From contig NC_061075.1 in the NCBI RefSeq assembly GCF_021917145.1, positions 2,897,038 through 2,961,037 of the forward strand: 64,000 nt of DNA, written 5' to 3'. A program made the translations under genes and the position numbers. The notes beneath the pieces are model-generated. The model did no database searches and was not told the DNA's origin. It worked only from the letters and a program-made list of their open reading frames with translations. The stretch is from Hypomesus transpacificus (lineage: Eukaryota; Chordata; Actinopteri; Osmeriformes; Osmeridae). Below are positions 1-15,321 of this stretch, one piece after another (within the stretch, counting starts at the first letter, position 1; each line of letters starts with the position of its first letter).

Positions 1-1437
1 AATCGAGCCGTCATTGTCTCCTCGTTGCTGGGGAGGACTTTGAGCCCCACATTATCCACAGGGTGACTTTCACAGACGGTGATAGACTCTGTTGTTTAAC
101 CTTTCTTCATAAGTCCTACTTGATATGCTAATAGCATGGGTCTTATTAGATAGGAATATCCCTACCGTCCAAAAACCGTCTGGGTCACCCAGCAAGGACA
201 CCTGATCTCCCTCCCATTTACAAAAACCCTCATGTTTAAGATGTCTGCTAACAGATTGCTGTTCTGGTTTCCTGGTCATTCATCGTTCTATTGCACATCA
301 CAGATTCATAAGGGGAACTGTAAAATTGTGACAGGAGAAAGCACATCGTTTTAGTTGATGCTAGTGGCTGAGATCTTTTGGCTCTTTCCATGGTGTCCCA
401 CCCCCAGTTCATTCTTCCCCCTTGAGCTGTCTGTATGTGTAGGTACACCTGTCTGCTTGCTGTGCAGGTAGAGCTGTCTGTCTGCTGTGTAGAGCTGTCT
501 TTCTGCTGTGTTGAGCTGTCTCTCTGCTGTGAGGATAGAGCTGTATGTCTTCTGTGCAGGTAGAGCTGTCTGTCTGCTGTGTAAAGCTGTCTGTCTGCTG
601 TGTGGAGCATACAGATAGTATGCTGAATAGGTAGAGCTGTCTCTCTGGTGTGATGTCTGTCTGCTGTGTACAGCTGTCTGTGCTGTATAGGTAGAGCTGT
701 CTCTCTGCTTTGTAGGTAGAGCTGTCTGTCTGCTGTGTACAGCTGTCTGTATGCTGTATAGGTAGAGCTGTCTCTCTGCTTTGTAGGTAGAGCTGTATGT
801 CTGCTGTGCAGGTAGAGCTGTCTGCTGTGTAGAGCTGTCTGCTGATTGTCTCTCTGCGCTGTCTGTCTCACATGTTAAAACGAGTAAAAGCGTTCACCAT
901 GAGGGTAGGGAATTTGGGCCACTGAATCCCAACTTTTCCTTTGTAACTCGTTTTGATTATGTGTTGATGGAATAATTTAAAATTTGAAACAGTGACACAT
1001 TGAAAATCTTCCTCTCATATAGCTGCTGCAGTGTGGAAAAGGGACTCATATAATTAACCGAATTTTCCCTAATCGCCCGTGGAGTCCATGAACGCCAGCT
1101 CTAATAGCAACGGCTTTCATATATCCTGTGTAATTTGTTTTTTTGCTTTGTTAATTGCTTCTCATCATCTTTTCTACAGTGTTGCAGATGGAAGCTACAT
1201 TTATATCTCATTTTCACCCATCCTTAGAAATACAAGTACACCATACTACATTCACACCATGATTACAAATTCACACACACACACACTACAACTGAAATGC
1301 TCTGTTCAACACTCGGCTTGACAACACTTCCACTCCTGTCATGTTGACTTGTGTTTGCGAGATCCAGCATGTTTTTGTTGAAGTGTAGTTTCGTGGTTAA
1401 GACCACCCTTGTGGCTTGGAGTCATGAAGATTGAAGC
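1..1437. other. Unique left flank, no gene recognised
   Basis: This stretch is present only once and precedes the duplicated block. It holds a degenerate minisatellite (421-868). The rest is AT-rich single-copy-looking DNA with a short CA tract near 1273-1286. No exon with recognisable protein similarity and flanking splice sites was seen on either strand. Confidence 0.5.
421..868. repeat. Degenerate minisatellite (GTAGAGCTGTCTGTCTGCTGT type)
   Basis: Imperfect tandem units built on AGAGCTGTCTGTCTGCTGTG with or without a TAGGTAG or CAGGTAG spacer recur about every 20-40 bases from 421 to 868. Unit length and sequence vary, so the array looks old. The long open frame across it on the minus strand is a by-product of the repeat and shows no protein features. 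Confidence 0.85.
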
Positions 1438-1453
1438 ACACAGTGAAGTTGAA

Positions 1454-1657
1454 ATGAGGCACCCAGTTAAACAACTGCTATTACCCCTCCTGGTTTTTGT
1501 GGCTCTCAGGATGTTTCCTATTAGCGGCAGGTCACAGCATTGCTCTCACGCACAACTCTGTCGTCTGGGTAACGAGCTGGCCAGCCCATCAGGGGAGTCC
1601 TGGCCACCTCCGCACCGTATGGGGGCAAAGGTCACACCAAGAGGACGCTTGAAGTGA
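1454..1657 (+). CDS. Unrecognised 67-aa ORF with signal-peptide-like start (copy A)
   Basis: The frame starts MRHPVKQLLLPLLVFVAL, a short basic head followed by a hydrophobic stretch that resembles a secretion signal. After residue 27 there is a CSHAQLC motif, two cysteines with five residues between them. The rest is Pro/Ser/Arg-rich and ends in a stop. I do not recognise the protein. No promoter, splice partner or poly(A) signal supports it, and it may be chance. The frame is also open in copy B, but the copies are not independent evidence. Treat as a weak candidate small secreted peptide. Confidence 0.15.
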   Translation: MRHPVKQLLLPLLVFVALRMFPISGRSQHCSHAQLCRLGNELASPSGESWPPPHRMGAKVTPRGRLK

Positions 1658-1659
1658 AA

Positions 1660-4259
<2,600 letters not shown>

Positions 4260-4992
4260 ATGACAGCCATCAAGCACGCACTCCAGAGGGACATCTTCAC
4301 GCCCAATGATGAGCGTCTCCTCAGCATCGTCAACGTTTGCAAGGCGGGGAAGAAGAAGAAGAACTGCTTCCTGTGTGCAACAGGTGTGACTCTGCGACCA
4401 TCTAAACAGCTGAATTCCCATAAAATCCAGAGTAATGAGATAATTTGCTGGTGGAGTACACGTGTGCCATCAACTTTTACTGCTTATGGGTTTAAATAAC
4501 GTGAACGGTACAGTCCCATCGGTAAAGTATATTTTTCCCCTTCAACTGTTTTTAAATGATGGTATTGATTTGTGTGCGGCAGTGACGACAGAGAGGCCTG
4601 TTCAAGTGAAGGTTGTGAAGGTGAAGAAGTCAGACAAAGGAGACTTCTACAAGCGCCAGATGGCCTGGGAGCTGAGAGACCTGACTGAGGTGGATGCCAA
4701 AGATTCCAGCAAGGTCAGCTTCTAGAACCAATATAAGATGTATTGAACTTAGGGGAAAAAGGTCAACTTCCCTTCCTGTTGACCTAACCACCATGCTCGA
4801 ATAGGGTGCAAGCCTGGGATCAATATATGTAAGATGAGCCAGGTCTGTTGATTACACATGAGCTTTTTCATGTCAAATTGTGTGAGAAGACTCCAGCAAG
4901 GACATCTACAGGAAGTGTGAGGTTAACTACAGGAAGTCCTCTGCAGATGAATGTGCTGACCTGCTTTGAGTGGGCGTGTCGTAACAGGATGA

Positions 4993-5110
4993 GATGGGTG
5001 TAGCTCAGTGGTAGAGAATGGTGTACAACTGAAGAGTATTTAACTGCAAATCAAGTTGTCACCGGTTCAATTCCCCCCAAGTACTTTGGATAAAAGCATC
5101 TGCTAAATGG
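4993..5110 (+). mobile_element. tRNA-derived SINE in exoc1 intron 2 (copy A)
   Basis: A tRNA-like head carries an A-box (TGTAGCTCAGTGGTAGAG) and a B-box (GGTTCAATTCC). It is followed by the tail TTGGATAAAAGCATCTGCTA common in teleost SINEs. The anticodon arm region is expanded and the acceptor stem does not close, so it is not a tRNA gene. The B counterpart is at 24027-24146. Confidence 0.75.
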
Positions 5111-5579
5111 ATACATTCCATCATCGTAAATATCTTCCCCGAACCCTCCACCCATCTCCGTTCTTCTCTCACGCCCCCTCGTCCCTACGTTCTCTCCCGC
5201 GTCTGTCGCCTCAGGAGAACCCGGAGTTCGACCTTCACTTCGAGAAGGTGTACAAGTGGGTGGCCAGCAGCACGGCCGAGAAGAACTCCTTCATATCCTG
5301 CATCTGGAAGCTGAACCAGCGCTACCTGAGGAAGAAGGTGGAGTTTGTGAACGTCAGCCCCCAGCTGCTGGAAGGTAGGCAGGGGCGCCTGGGCGCAGAG
5401 CGGGGACGGTGTGTGGACCCTGCCCGTCGGAGCAGAACCCATGTCCTGTTTGCTTGTGTGTGTGTGTGTGGGCTGCTAAAGCTTCCTTTCTGACCTTTGA
5501 ACTCTTAGCCGCATGGTTGTCCTTGACGAGAGGGGACTGACTTCAAACGCTATGGTTCTCTAGTGGGTCTGTACCTGGG

Positions 5580-5665
5580 GATGGGTGTAGCTCAGCGGTA
5601 GAGCTGACTGGAGATCAAGAGGTCGCAGGTTCAAAGCCCCACTTGTATGTCTGCTAAGTGAATAC
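5580..5665 (+). mobile_element. tRNA-derived SINE fragment in exoc1 intron 3 (copy A)
   Basis: GATGGGTGTAGCTCAGCGGT (A-box) and CGCAGGTTCAAAGCCCC (B-box-like) are followed by a shortened tail, TGTCTGCTAAGTGAATAC. It belongs to the same general SINE type as 4993-5110 but is a distinct insertion. Confidence 0.65.
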
Positions 5666-6907
5666 GTTATCTGTCAGTCTTAACGGTGTACCTCCCCAGG
5701 ACTCGCACACAGTTGTGCATGTTGGGACCAGAGCTTAGCGTAGCATTAGCGATTATCTCTGCAGTCCCAGGCATTCATGTGAAAGCGTGCTCCCTGAAAC
5801 GCCTGTATGCACGCCGACCTGTGGGGCGACTCTCTCTGCTAACCTGTCTATTCCCACCCCCTCTTCTCTTTCACACTCTCTCTGGCCAGAGCTTCCTAAA
5901 GCTGAAGGTTGGTAGAAATTCCCTTGTTTCCTGTTTCCCTCCTCATCCCGTTCTCTTGGCTTTCTATTTGCATCCTCCTCTTCCTCCTCCCGTTAATGAG
6001 AGACTGATGCTGCTCCTTGAGTGGTCTGTGATGTGACTGAATGTTGACAGTTTATTTATTTATTCTTTCGTTTTTAGAATTCATCATCATTTGTTTGATT
6101 GTGAAAGCGTTTTTCTGCATTTGTGAGCGCACAAGGCTCAGAATCTTGCCACCCCCCCGCTAACCCAGACTCCATTCACTACGTCCCGCTTCCCACGTCC
6201 CCACTTCCTGCTCACCGGCGTTCCACTTCCTGGTTTAGAATCCGTCCCCAGCGGGGAGAGCCAGAGTGTTGCCGGGGGCGACGAGGATGCGCTGGATGAC
6301 TACCAGGAGCTCAACGCCAGGGAGGAGCAGGACATCTCGGGCATGATGGACGTGTGTGAGTACGCCATCTCCAACGCTGAGGCCTTCGCTGAGAAGCTGT
6401 CCGGGAGCTGCAGGTGCTGGATGGGGTGAGTGCAGCGCAGAGAGACAGGAAATGCACCAGTCCCCCCACTTCCTGGTTATCAATGATGCAAACCTGTTTT
6501 TGAAAAAGAATCCCAAATATTTTTGTAACCTTTTTGAAACATTTGGAAGAAAACATTTTTCGAACCTTTTAGAAACGTTTTTCCCCCCCAAAACTGTACT
6601 TTCTGTATGCTAATATCCGTATGTCAGTTTGGATCAAATAATAAACACCCGATCTTGTCTCCTCTGCCAGGCCAACATCCAGTCCATCATGGCCCTCAGA
6701 GAAGCAGGTGAACATCTTGATGCAGCTTCTGGACGAGGCGCTGTCAGAGGTGGACACCATCGAGGGCAAGCTGAGCAGCTACGAGGAGATGCTGCAGAGC
6801 GTCAAGGAGCAGATGGACCACATCTCCCAGAGCAACCTCCTCATCCAGATCAGCAATACCAACAACGGCAAGCTGCTGGACGAGATCCAGTTCCTGGTGG
6901 TGAGGAG

Positions 6908-6942
<35 letters not shown>
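6908..6942 (+). repeat. Poly-G run beside a splice donor (copy A)
   Basis: An almost unbroken run of about 33 G starts about 10 bases after the exon 5 donor of exoc1. The B run (25941-25973) is similar. The exact length is unreliable in any sequencing platform. Confidence 0.8.
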
Positions 6943-8587
6943 TACCGGGGGTCACCGGGGTTACCCAGAGGCGTTACCAGAGGAGCTGAGTGTGCTCTGT
7001 CCTGTATCCCCCCCCAGAACTACATGGACCTGTCGAAGGGCCACGTGCGAGCGCTGCAGGAGGGAGACCTGTCCTCCCCCAAGGGCATCGAGGCCTGCAT
7101 CAACGCCTCGAGGCCCTGCTGCAATGCATGAATGTGGCACTCAGACCAGGTGGGGATATATGTAGGGTGTGTGTGTGTGTGTGTGTGGATGTTTTGTGAG
7201 TAGCCGTTTTTAATTGGCCCACTCTTTCACTTTGTTACTGACCCTGGCCCTCCTGCGTGTGTGTGTGTGTGTGTCCAGGCCACGAGAAGCTGATGGCAGT
7301 GAAGCAGCAGCAGCAGCTGTTCTCCGAGCTCAGAGACACCTTCGCTCGGCGCCTCACCAACCACCTCAACAACGTTTTCGTTCACCAGGTAAATCACCGT
7401 GGCGACGTGCATCTCGACCAATGACGCGTCTTTCGTTTCAGTGGCATCTCCCAGTGCCAGGTCTGTGCCCAACACACTGGGTCACTGTCGTACCATCCTC
7501 AGAAGCAGCAAGACCCTGGTCTTTGACAGCCACCTGCTCTGCTAGTATCACGCCGCTTGCCAGGACCTCACTCTGTCCCTCTTGTCAGTTACTTCGCTGC
7601 TGTCAGTACCTCACTGCTCTGCCAGTACCTCGCTCTGTCCCTCTGTCTGTACCTCACTGCTCTGTCTCTCTCTCTGTCAGTTCAACCACTTCAGTCACTT
7701 CAAAATGACCATCCCTCAGTTCTATAGGTCTTCCTGTCTGTCTCTTCCAGTGAGTACCCCCACAGCAACCACCCTGACCCCCGCCCCCCCCCCCCCCCCC
7801 CCTTCTCTAACCTCTGACCCCCTCCCCTCTACCCCAACTCACCAGTCTGACCTTTTCAAGCCATTTGTTTGGTCCTCAAGAATGCTGGCTAGAGTGTGCA
7901 TGGAGTGCGTTGATCCCCACTCACGTCTTCTCACAGACTGACCCTCATGACCCCTGACCCCCTCTGGCTCCATGCTGTCCTCCCCTCTGCCTGCATGTAG
8001 CCGCTGTGCCAGGCTGGGTAGCAGCAGACAAGTGGAGAGCGTGCTGATGTGATCATCTGATTTGCCGCTGTGGGAGACTTCTCTGTTTGTGACATGCAGA
8101 TTTACATCTGATACTAACCTGTTCTAGTGGTGATGTTCACCACACTGCCTCTAGCTCCAGTGACCTCACCTGGTTGGCACCCCTTGCATAAGATGTCCTC
8201 ACATGAATCATTGACAGTGCAGGTGTCGATGGTGTGTGTGGTGTGTGCGGATGCTGATAATGTGTGTACAGATGCTGATGTGTTGATGGTGCATGTGGTG
8301 CAGATGGGGGGGGAGGGCTGATGCTGTGATGTTGATTGTGTGTGTGTGTGTTGACGGTGTGTGTTTGTTGATACAGTGTGTGTGTGTTTCCGATGTGTGT
8401 GTGTGTGCTGATGCCGTGTGTGTGTCTCCAGGGCCACGACCAGAGCTCCAGTCTGACTCAGCACACGGCAGAGCTGCTGCTGCCCAAACACAGCCCTCTG
8501 CACAGGGAGCTGCTGCGCTACGCCAAGCTCATGGAGTGGCTGAAGACCACCCAGAGGGAGAAGTACGAGGGCCTGTCCAGGGTGAGC

Positions 8588-8732
8588 CGCGCCCCCTGCC
8601 CCCCCTGCCCCCACGCCCCCCTGCCCCCACGCCCCCCGGCCTCCACGCCCCCTGCCCCCCCGGCCCCCACGCCCCCCCGCCCCCTGCCCCCACGCCCCCC
8701 GGCCTCCACGCCCCCTGCCCTCACTCCCACAC
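8588..8732 (+). repeat. C-rich tandem tract in exoc1 intron 8 (copy A)
   Basis: Repeats of CCCCCTGCCCCCACGCC type begin a few bases after the exon 8 donor. The minus strand is G-rich with many G-runs of four to seven, so it could form G-quadruplexes. The Gly/Arg-rich open frames over it are by-products. Confidence 0.8.
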
Positions 8733-8872
8733 ACGCACACTTACATCAAGACAAGTTGTACTATTTTCAACTCCTGCGCTCCACAAACCACTCCCCCTTT
8801 TCCCCGTTTTTATGTTCTTTTAAAAAGTGAAGATAGCCTCCTGCTGGCTTCTCTCCTACTGTGAGATGTAAG

Positions 8873-8906
<34 letters not shown>

Positions 8907-9068
8907 CCCCCAGACGTACGTTGACTACATGAGCAGACTCTATGAGCGAGAAATCAAAGATTTCTTTGAGATCGCCAAGATCAAGATGGCGGGAACGACC
9001 AAGGAGGGGAAAGGGAAGTTTGGTAAGAGCTCTGACGTTTCCCACAAACTGGAGGGGGAGGGTTTTTT

Positions 9069-9165
9069 CGCTAGTAGGGTATAGTGGTTAGAGCTGTGAT
9101 GTGGGTGTAGGTTCAAATCCCCCCCCCCTGTCTCCTCATTGCTATGAAAGCGTGTGCTAAACAGA
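9069..9165 (+). mobile_element. SINE-like tRNA-derived fragment in exoc1 intron 9 (copy A)
   Basis: TAGTGGTTAGAGCTGTGATG resembles a tRNA A-box region and GTAGGTTCAAATCCCC a B-box. A short piece of the usual tail (GTGTGCTAAACAG) follows. The matching fragment in B is 28101-28200. Confidence 0.55.
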
Positions 9166-10279
9166 AGGCAAAAAACGAAACAATGAATGTGGGAACCATA
9201 CACAGCCGGGAAAAGCAAGGAACTCGATTGTGTTTAATAACTTGGTGTCCGTGACACTGTTTCACACGTCGTGCCTGATGTTAAAGCTCCCATGCCTCTC
9301 TCTGTCTCAGTGTGACTGTCTGAACTTCTGTTCCATGGCTTCTTAATGCCTGTGTGTGTGTGTGCTCTCTGCACCACACCCGTGACGCACACACTGCTGC
9401 GCAGCCCCGAGGTCAGCTCAGTCTGCCCTGCATGTCAAAGTGTGACCTCTGACCTCTTAACATGGCCTCCCGAGTCCTCATGCTGCATGTCTTTAACGTC
9501 TGTGTCTCTGCCGCCTGCCTTGCTAACCGGCTGACAGCCACGCTTCCTCGGAAAGAGAGCACTCTCAAACAGGAAACGGAAAGTAAGTATTCCGCCGGAA
9601 CTCACCAGTAACCCCCTCCCCCCCCCCCCACTTCTCTACTTCCTGTTTCTCTCTCTCTCCTTCCTACCTTTCGCTACTTCCTGCCGCGTGTTCCTTGTTA
9701 CTTCCTGCTCCTCCCTCCTTTCCTACCCTCAGTTCCTACCTACTGCCATCAGTACCCCTGCTGTCCTGTCGCTGCACATCCAGGACCCCTCCCCCCCCCC
9801 CTCTCACATAGCCACCCTCCAGCCTGTCCTTAGGCAGGCTGTCCATACAGTCAGCATGACTCACCCCAGCACTAGAACACATCCACACATTGCTCACGTC
9901 ACGCGTGCCTAACACGCCGGTACTTCCCCGCCCGTGTGGCGTGCGCGACGCCTCCTCCGCTAGCTGAGCGTGTGCTTCTCCTCGCCCCAGGCCTGCACGG
10001 CAGCTCGGGGAAGCTGACCGGCTCCACGTCCAGCCTGAACAAGCTGGCGGTGCAGGGCTCCACAGCCGGCGCTCCCAGTCGTCCTCCCTGCTCGACATGG
10101 GCAACATGTCCGCCTCCGACCTGGACGTGGCCGACAGGACCAAGTTTGACAAGGTAATATTGGGAGTGTGCGTCTGTGGGATACTAATGTGTGTGTGTGT
10201 GTGTCTTACTAATATGACAGTGCCTATCTCTGTTACTAATATGACAGTGCCTATCTCTGTTACTAATATTTATGTCTGT

Positions 10280-12498
10280 GTGTTCCTGATAGTACAGTGT
10301 GTGTGTGTTCCTGATGGTACAGTGTGTGTGTTACTGAGGGTACAGTGTGTGTTACTGAGGGTACAGTGTGTGTGTTACTGATGGTACAGTGTGTGTTACT
10401 GAGGGTACAGTGTGTGTTACTGAGGGTACAGTGTGTGTGTGTTACTGATGGTACAGTGTGTGTGTTACTGAGGGTACAGTGTGTGTTACTGAGGGTACAG
10501 TGTGTGTGTGTTCCTGATGGTACAGTGTGTGTGTTACTGAGGGTACAGTGTGTGTTACTGAGGGTACAGTGTGTGTGTGTTACTGATGGTACAGTGTGTG
10601 TGTTACTGAGGGTACAGTGTGTGTTACTGAGGGTACAGTGTGTGTGTGTCCTGATGGTACAGTGTGTGTGTTACTGATGGTACAGTGTGTGTTACTGAGG
10701 GTACAGTGTGTGTGTGTTACTGATGTACAGTGTGTGTTACTGAGGGTACAGTGTGTGTTACTGAGGGTACAGTGTGTCACTGAGGGTACAGTGTGTTTGT
10801 GTTACTGATGGTACAGTGTGTGTGTTACTGAGGGTACAGTGTGTGTTACTGAGGGTACAGTGTGTGTGTGTTCCTGATGGTACAGTGTGTGTGTTACTGA
10901 TGGTACAGTGTGTGTTACTGAGGGTACAGTGTGTGTGTGTTACTGATGGTACAGTGTGTGTTACTGAGGGTACAGTGTGTGTGTGTTACTGATGGTACAG
11001 TGTGTGTTACTGAGGGTACAGTGTGTGTGTTACTGATGGTACAGTGTGTGTTACTGAGGGTACAGTGTGTGTGTGTTACTGATGGTACAGTGTGTGTTAC
11101 TGAGGGTACAGTGTGTGTTACTGAGGGTACAGTGTGTCACTGAGGGTACAGTGTGTGTGTGTTACTGATGGTACAGTGTGTGTTACTGAGGGTACAGTGT
11201 GTGTGTGTTACTGATGGTACAGTGTGTGTTACTGAGGGTACAGTGTGTGTTACTGAGGGTACAGTGTGTCACTGAGGGTACAGTGTGTTTGTGTTACTGA
11301 TGGTACAGTGTGTGTGTTACTGAGGGTACAGTGTGTGTTACTGAGGGTACAGTGTGTGTGTGTTCCTGATGGTACAGTGTGTGTGTTACTGATGGTACAG
11401 TGTGTGTTACTGAGGGTACAGTGTGTGTGTGTTACTGATGGTACAGTGTGTGTTACTGAGGGTACAGTGTGTGTGTGTTACTGATGGTACAGTGTGTGTT
11501 ACTGAGGGTACAGTGTGTGTGTTACTGATGGTACAGTGTGTGTTACTGAGGGTACAGTGTGTGTGTGTGTTACTGATGGTACAGTGTGTGTTACTGAGGG
11601 TACAGTGTGTGTTACTGAGGGTACAGTGTGTCACTGAGGGTACAGTGTGTGTGTGTTACTGATGGTACAGTGTGTGTTACTGAGGGTACAGTGTGTGTGT
11701 GTTACTGATGGTACAGTGTGTGTTACTGAGGGTACAGTGAGTGTTACTGAGGGTACAGTGTGTGTTACTGAGGGTACAGTGTGTCACTGAGGGTACACGT
11801 GTGTGTGTTCCTGATGGTACAGTGTGTGTGTGTTACTGATGGTACAGTGTGTGTGTTACTGAGGGTACAGTGTGTGTTACTGAGGGTACAGTGTGTGTTA
11901 CTGAGGGTACAGTGTGTGTGTTCCTGATGGTACAGTGTGTGTGTACTGATGGTACAGTGTGTGTTACTGAGGGTACAGTGTGTTACTGAGGGTACAGTGT
12001 GGTCACTGAGGGTACAGTGTGTGTGTGTTACTGATGGTACAGTGTGTGTTACTGAGGGTACAGTGTGTGATACTGAGGGTACAGTGTGTGTGTGTTACTG
12101 AGGGTACAGTGTGTGTTACTGAGGGTACAGTGTGTACTGAGGGTACAGTGTGTCACTGAGGGTACAGTGTGTCACTGAGGGTACAGTGTGTGTTACTGAG
12201 GGTACAGTGTGTGTTACTGAGGGTACAGTGTGTTCTGAGGGTACAGTGTGTCACTGAGGGTACAGTGTGTGTTACTGAGGGTACAGTGTGTGTTACTGAG
12301 GGTACAGTGTGTTACTGAGGGTACAGTGTGTCACTGAGGTACAGTGTGTTACTGAGGGTACAGTGTGTCACTGAGGGTACAGTGTGTGTTACTGAGGGTA
12401 CAGTGTGTCACTGAGGGTACAGTGTGTCCACTGATGGTACAGTGTGTGTTACTGAGGGTACAGTGTGTGTGTTCCTGATGGTACAGTGTGTGTGTGTG
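10280..12498 (+). repeat. 2.2-kb minisatellite in exoc1 intron 10 (copy A)
   Basis: Roughly one hundred units of 18-25 bases with core TACTGAGGGTACAGTGTG, alternating GAG and GAT variants and varying (TG)n tails. A higher-order period of 492 bases is visible: the rare variant GTGTGTTTGT occurs at 10791 and again at 11283. The array ends about 10 bases before the acceptor of exon 11. Copy B has almost the same array (29313-31534). Confidence 0.95.
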
Positions 12499-13188
12499 GA
12501 TCCAGATCTTTGAGCAGGTGCTCAGTGAGCTGGAGCCTCTGTGTCTGGCAGAAACAAGACTTCATCAGCAAGTTCTTCAAGCTGCAGCAGAGCCCTCCAC
12601 CCCTCCAGGTGGCGCCACAGGTACATAAATACCCACTCGCTCTTTTCGTTTAACGTTCGTTTTATGTATATTTATTGTGAGCTCTGTGACAGTGCCTTCA
12701 CCGAGGGTACAATAATCCCCCCCCCCCCTCGTCTGTTGCAGACACAGTCCGTCATTAGCATTGTATCAACCCAAACTTTCCACCAGTGATATTGTTCCCT
12801 TCCTGCCTTTCCACATGCCCAATCCCAGGTTTCCACAGGGTCTTGAGTCTAAAAATTATGATGAAAACAGATTTTCATCCGAGGTCTTAAATTTCATGTA
12901 GGCGGGTCTAAAAAGGTTTTTACCCTCATTCATTTCCAGAAACACTAGCTGTCTTTATGGTCTTATATTTGACTTATTGAAACCTGCAGGAATCCTGGTG
13001 AAGCAACTGTAGTCTGCCTGGCGGTGAGCTGGGTATTGATATACTGTAGTTCCATGATATCAGTGTTGTGTCCTGTGGCTGATGTGGGAGGGGCTTGTTT
13101 CAGCAGGGCGAGGGGGAGGAGCTGGATGGAGGACAGCCCTCCAGGATGGCTCCCCACGGGGAGCACAGACACTCCATGTCTTCTGAGT

Positions 13189-13295
13189 GAGTCTCTCTCT
13201 CTCTCTCTGTCCCTCCCTCTCTCTCTGTCCCTCCCTCCCTCTCTCTCTGTCCCTCCCTCTCTCTCTGTCCCTCCCTCTCTCCTCTCTCTCTCTCA
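13189..13295 (+). repeat. CT-rich tandem repeat in exoc1 intron 12 (copy A)
   Basis: Units of CTCTCTCTGTCCCTCCCT type start immediately after the exon 12 donor. The same array in B lies at 32230-32336. Confidence 0.85.
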
Positions 13296-13860
13296 GCAGG
13301 AGACATCTTTACTCTACGCTGATGCTTCATAGTTTCAAGTTTATTTGTCATTTGTAACACGTGCAGGTACTTAGAATCCTTCGGTCCTGATCCTTTGACA
13401 ATCCCCTAACCCATAATAAACAATGTAAGATTAAATAAAGATAAATACCATTTAGTACACGTCACAATATTATATATAATGAAGAATATAAGGAAAATAT
13501 ACTGAATAACAACTGAGAACATCCCAACAATGTTACCCCCCCCCCTCCTCCCCAGGAAGGACTTGGTGCGCCTGATGATGAACAAGATCTTCCAGAGCAT
13601 CGAGACGGAGCTCCACAGCCTCATCGCCCTGGGCGACAAGATCGACAGCTTCCACTCGCTGTACATGCTGGTGAAGATGAGTCACCACGTGTGGACGGCG
13701 GAGAACGTGGACCGGCCTCCTACCTCAGCACCACCCTGGGCAACGTGCTGGTCACCGTCAAGAGGAACTTCGACAAATGCATCGTGAGTGGAAAGGGGGA
13801 GGGGTGGGTTCCTCGTTCATCGCACATCTTCACGCCTTCATCTCCCTCCCTCCTTCACCT

Positions 13861-13989
13861 GGCTTGTTGTGCAATCGTTCAGATCCGTCTTATGCTTGTT
13901 GTGCAGTCCGTTCAGATCCGTCTTGTTGTGCTTGTGCGGTCCGTTCAGATCCGGCTTGTTGTGCTTGTGCAGTCCGTTCAGATCCGGCA
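13861..13989 (+). repeat. 33-bp tandem repeat covering the exoc1 exon 14 acceptor (copy A)
   Basis: About four units of 33 bases, each containing TCCGTTCAGATCCG. The last unit contains the real acceptor and the first codons of exon 14 (13973). See the B copy at 32905-33032 for details. Confidence 0.85.
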
Positions 13990-15321
13990 GATGGAGGAGG
14001 TGAAGATCTCCAAGAAGAGTAAGGTGGGGATCTGCCGTTCGTCACGGGCTTCGAGGAGTTTGCCGAGCTGGCGGAGACCATCTTCCGCAGCGCCGAGCGG
14101 CGCGGCGACCTGGACCAAGGCCTACGTCAAGCTGATCAGAGCTGTCTTCATGAACGGTGAGAGGGTGATTGTTTACCAAAAAAAAACAACGTACAAATAT
14201 CGCATGAAAAAGTACAATGACGATAACGGATGGCTTACAATGAGTTTGTACATTTTATTAATTTAGCAGACGCTTTGATCTAAAACGACGGTGTAAATTT
14301 ACTGTAACAAATCAAAGATTAGAAGTGTGTAAATCTAGCAGTTTTTTGGGGCGGTCAGTCAGTCAAGGAATGATCTGTATTTACCAGGCACAGTACATCT
14401 AACTACAGTGGGACAAATCTTCAACTGCAATATTACATAGCACAGTGCAAAAAGAATAGTGTACCTTGGTGATGACCTCACTGTCTTTCCCCAGTGGAGA
14501 AGGTGGCCAATGAGAGCCAGAAGACCCCACGTGACGTGGTGATGATGGAGAACTTCCACCACATCTTCTCCACGCTGTCGCGCCTGAAGATCTCCTGCCT
14601 GGAGGCCGAGAGGAAGGAGGCCAAGCACAAGTACACTGACCACCTGGGGTCCTACGTCATCAACTCCCTGGGCCAGCCGCTGGAGAAGCTCAACGTAAGA
14701 GGGAGGTTAGGGGTTGGGAGGGTGAGGACGGGGGTCAGGTTGAGGTCAAGGTGCTAGGATGGTGGGTTTGGGCCTGGAATGTGAGGTTGAAATGGTAGGG
14801 TCAGGGGTCGGGATGGTGAGGTTAGAAGGTCCGTGGCCATACTGACAGCGTTGTCCACATGGCGCAGCACTTCTTCGAGGGCGTGGAGGCGCGCGTGGCC
14901 CAGGGCGTGCGTGAGGAGGAGGTCAGCTACCAGCTGGCCTTCAACAAGCAGGAGCTGAGGAAGGTGATCAAGGAGTACCCTGGGAAGGAGGTGAAGAAGG
15001 GCCTGGACAACCTGTACAGGAAGGTGGACAAGCACCTGTGTGAGGAGGAGAGCCTGCTGCAGGTGAGAACATCCCATAATATGCCCCTGAATCAGCAACA
15101 CGAGCTCAGCTCACCTGGGGGAGCGAGACCGATTTGACTCACCTGCATTCCCCGCGCTGTCCCCTAGGTGGTGTGGCACTCGATGCAGGACGAGTTCATC
15201 CGCCAGTACAAGCACTTCGAGGGTCTGATTGGCCGCTGCTACCCGGGGTCTGGCATCACCATGGACTTCACCATCAGGGACATGCTGGAGTACTTCTCCA
15301 GCATTGCCCAGTCCGCATTAA

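Larger units (their letters stand above)
4260..15321 (+). pseudogene. exoc1: exoc1 copy A: exocyst complex component 1 (Sec3), frame broken by one-base indels
   Basis: Same gene as 23296-34367. Exons: 4260-4383, 4583-4713, 5215-5374, microexon 5890-5907, 6239-6425, 6671-6899, 7018-7149, 7279-7388, 8432-8581, 8914-9022, cassette 9538-9582, 9991-10153, 12506-12620, 13107-13186, 13556-13783, 13973-14156, 14495-14694, 14868-15062, 15168-15321. Compared with copy B, exons 4, 6, 10 and 13 each lack one base, exons 5, 11 and 17 each have one extra, and exon 14 has one loss and one gain. Nearly all these changes lie in runs of two to four identical bases. Splice sites are intact and substitutions are almost absent. 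This looks like uncorrected sequencing error in an overlapping contig rather than a decaying gene; 'pseudogene' here describes the sequence as given. Confidence 0.9.

Noticed and set aside
248-871. 207-codon minus-strand frame
   Set aside because: Composed of the 421-868 minisatellite translated as Tyr/Thr/Gln/Ser repeats.
4993-5090. tRNA genes (also 5580, 9069, 24027, 24613, 55918, 63088)
   Set aside because: A- and B-boxes are present, but the cloverleaf does not close and SINE tails follow, so these are SINEs.
8114-8740. Gly-rich minus-strand frame of 208 codons (also 27146-27772)
   Set aside because: Lies antisense to exoc1 exon 8 and the C-rich intronic tract; no family similarity.
10280-12498. 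Cysteine/valine-rich proteins and a CRISPR-like array in the exoc1 intron repeat
   Set aside because: The frames arise from a stop-poor tandem repeat. There are no unique spacers, only unit variants, and it lies inside an intron of a fish gene.
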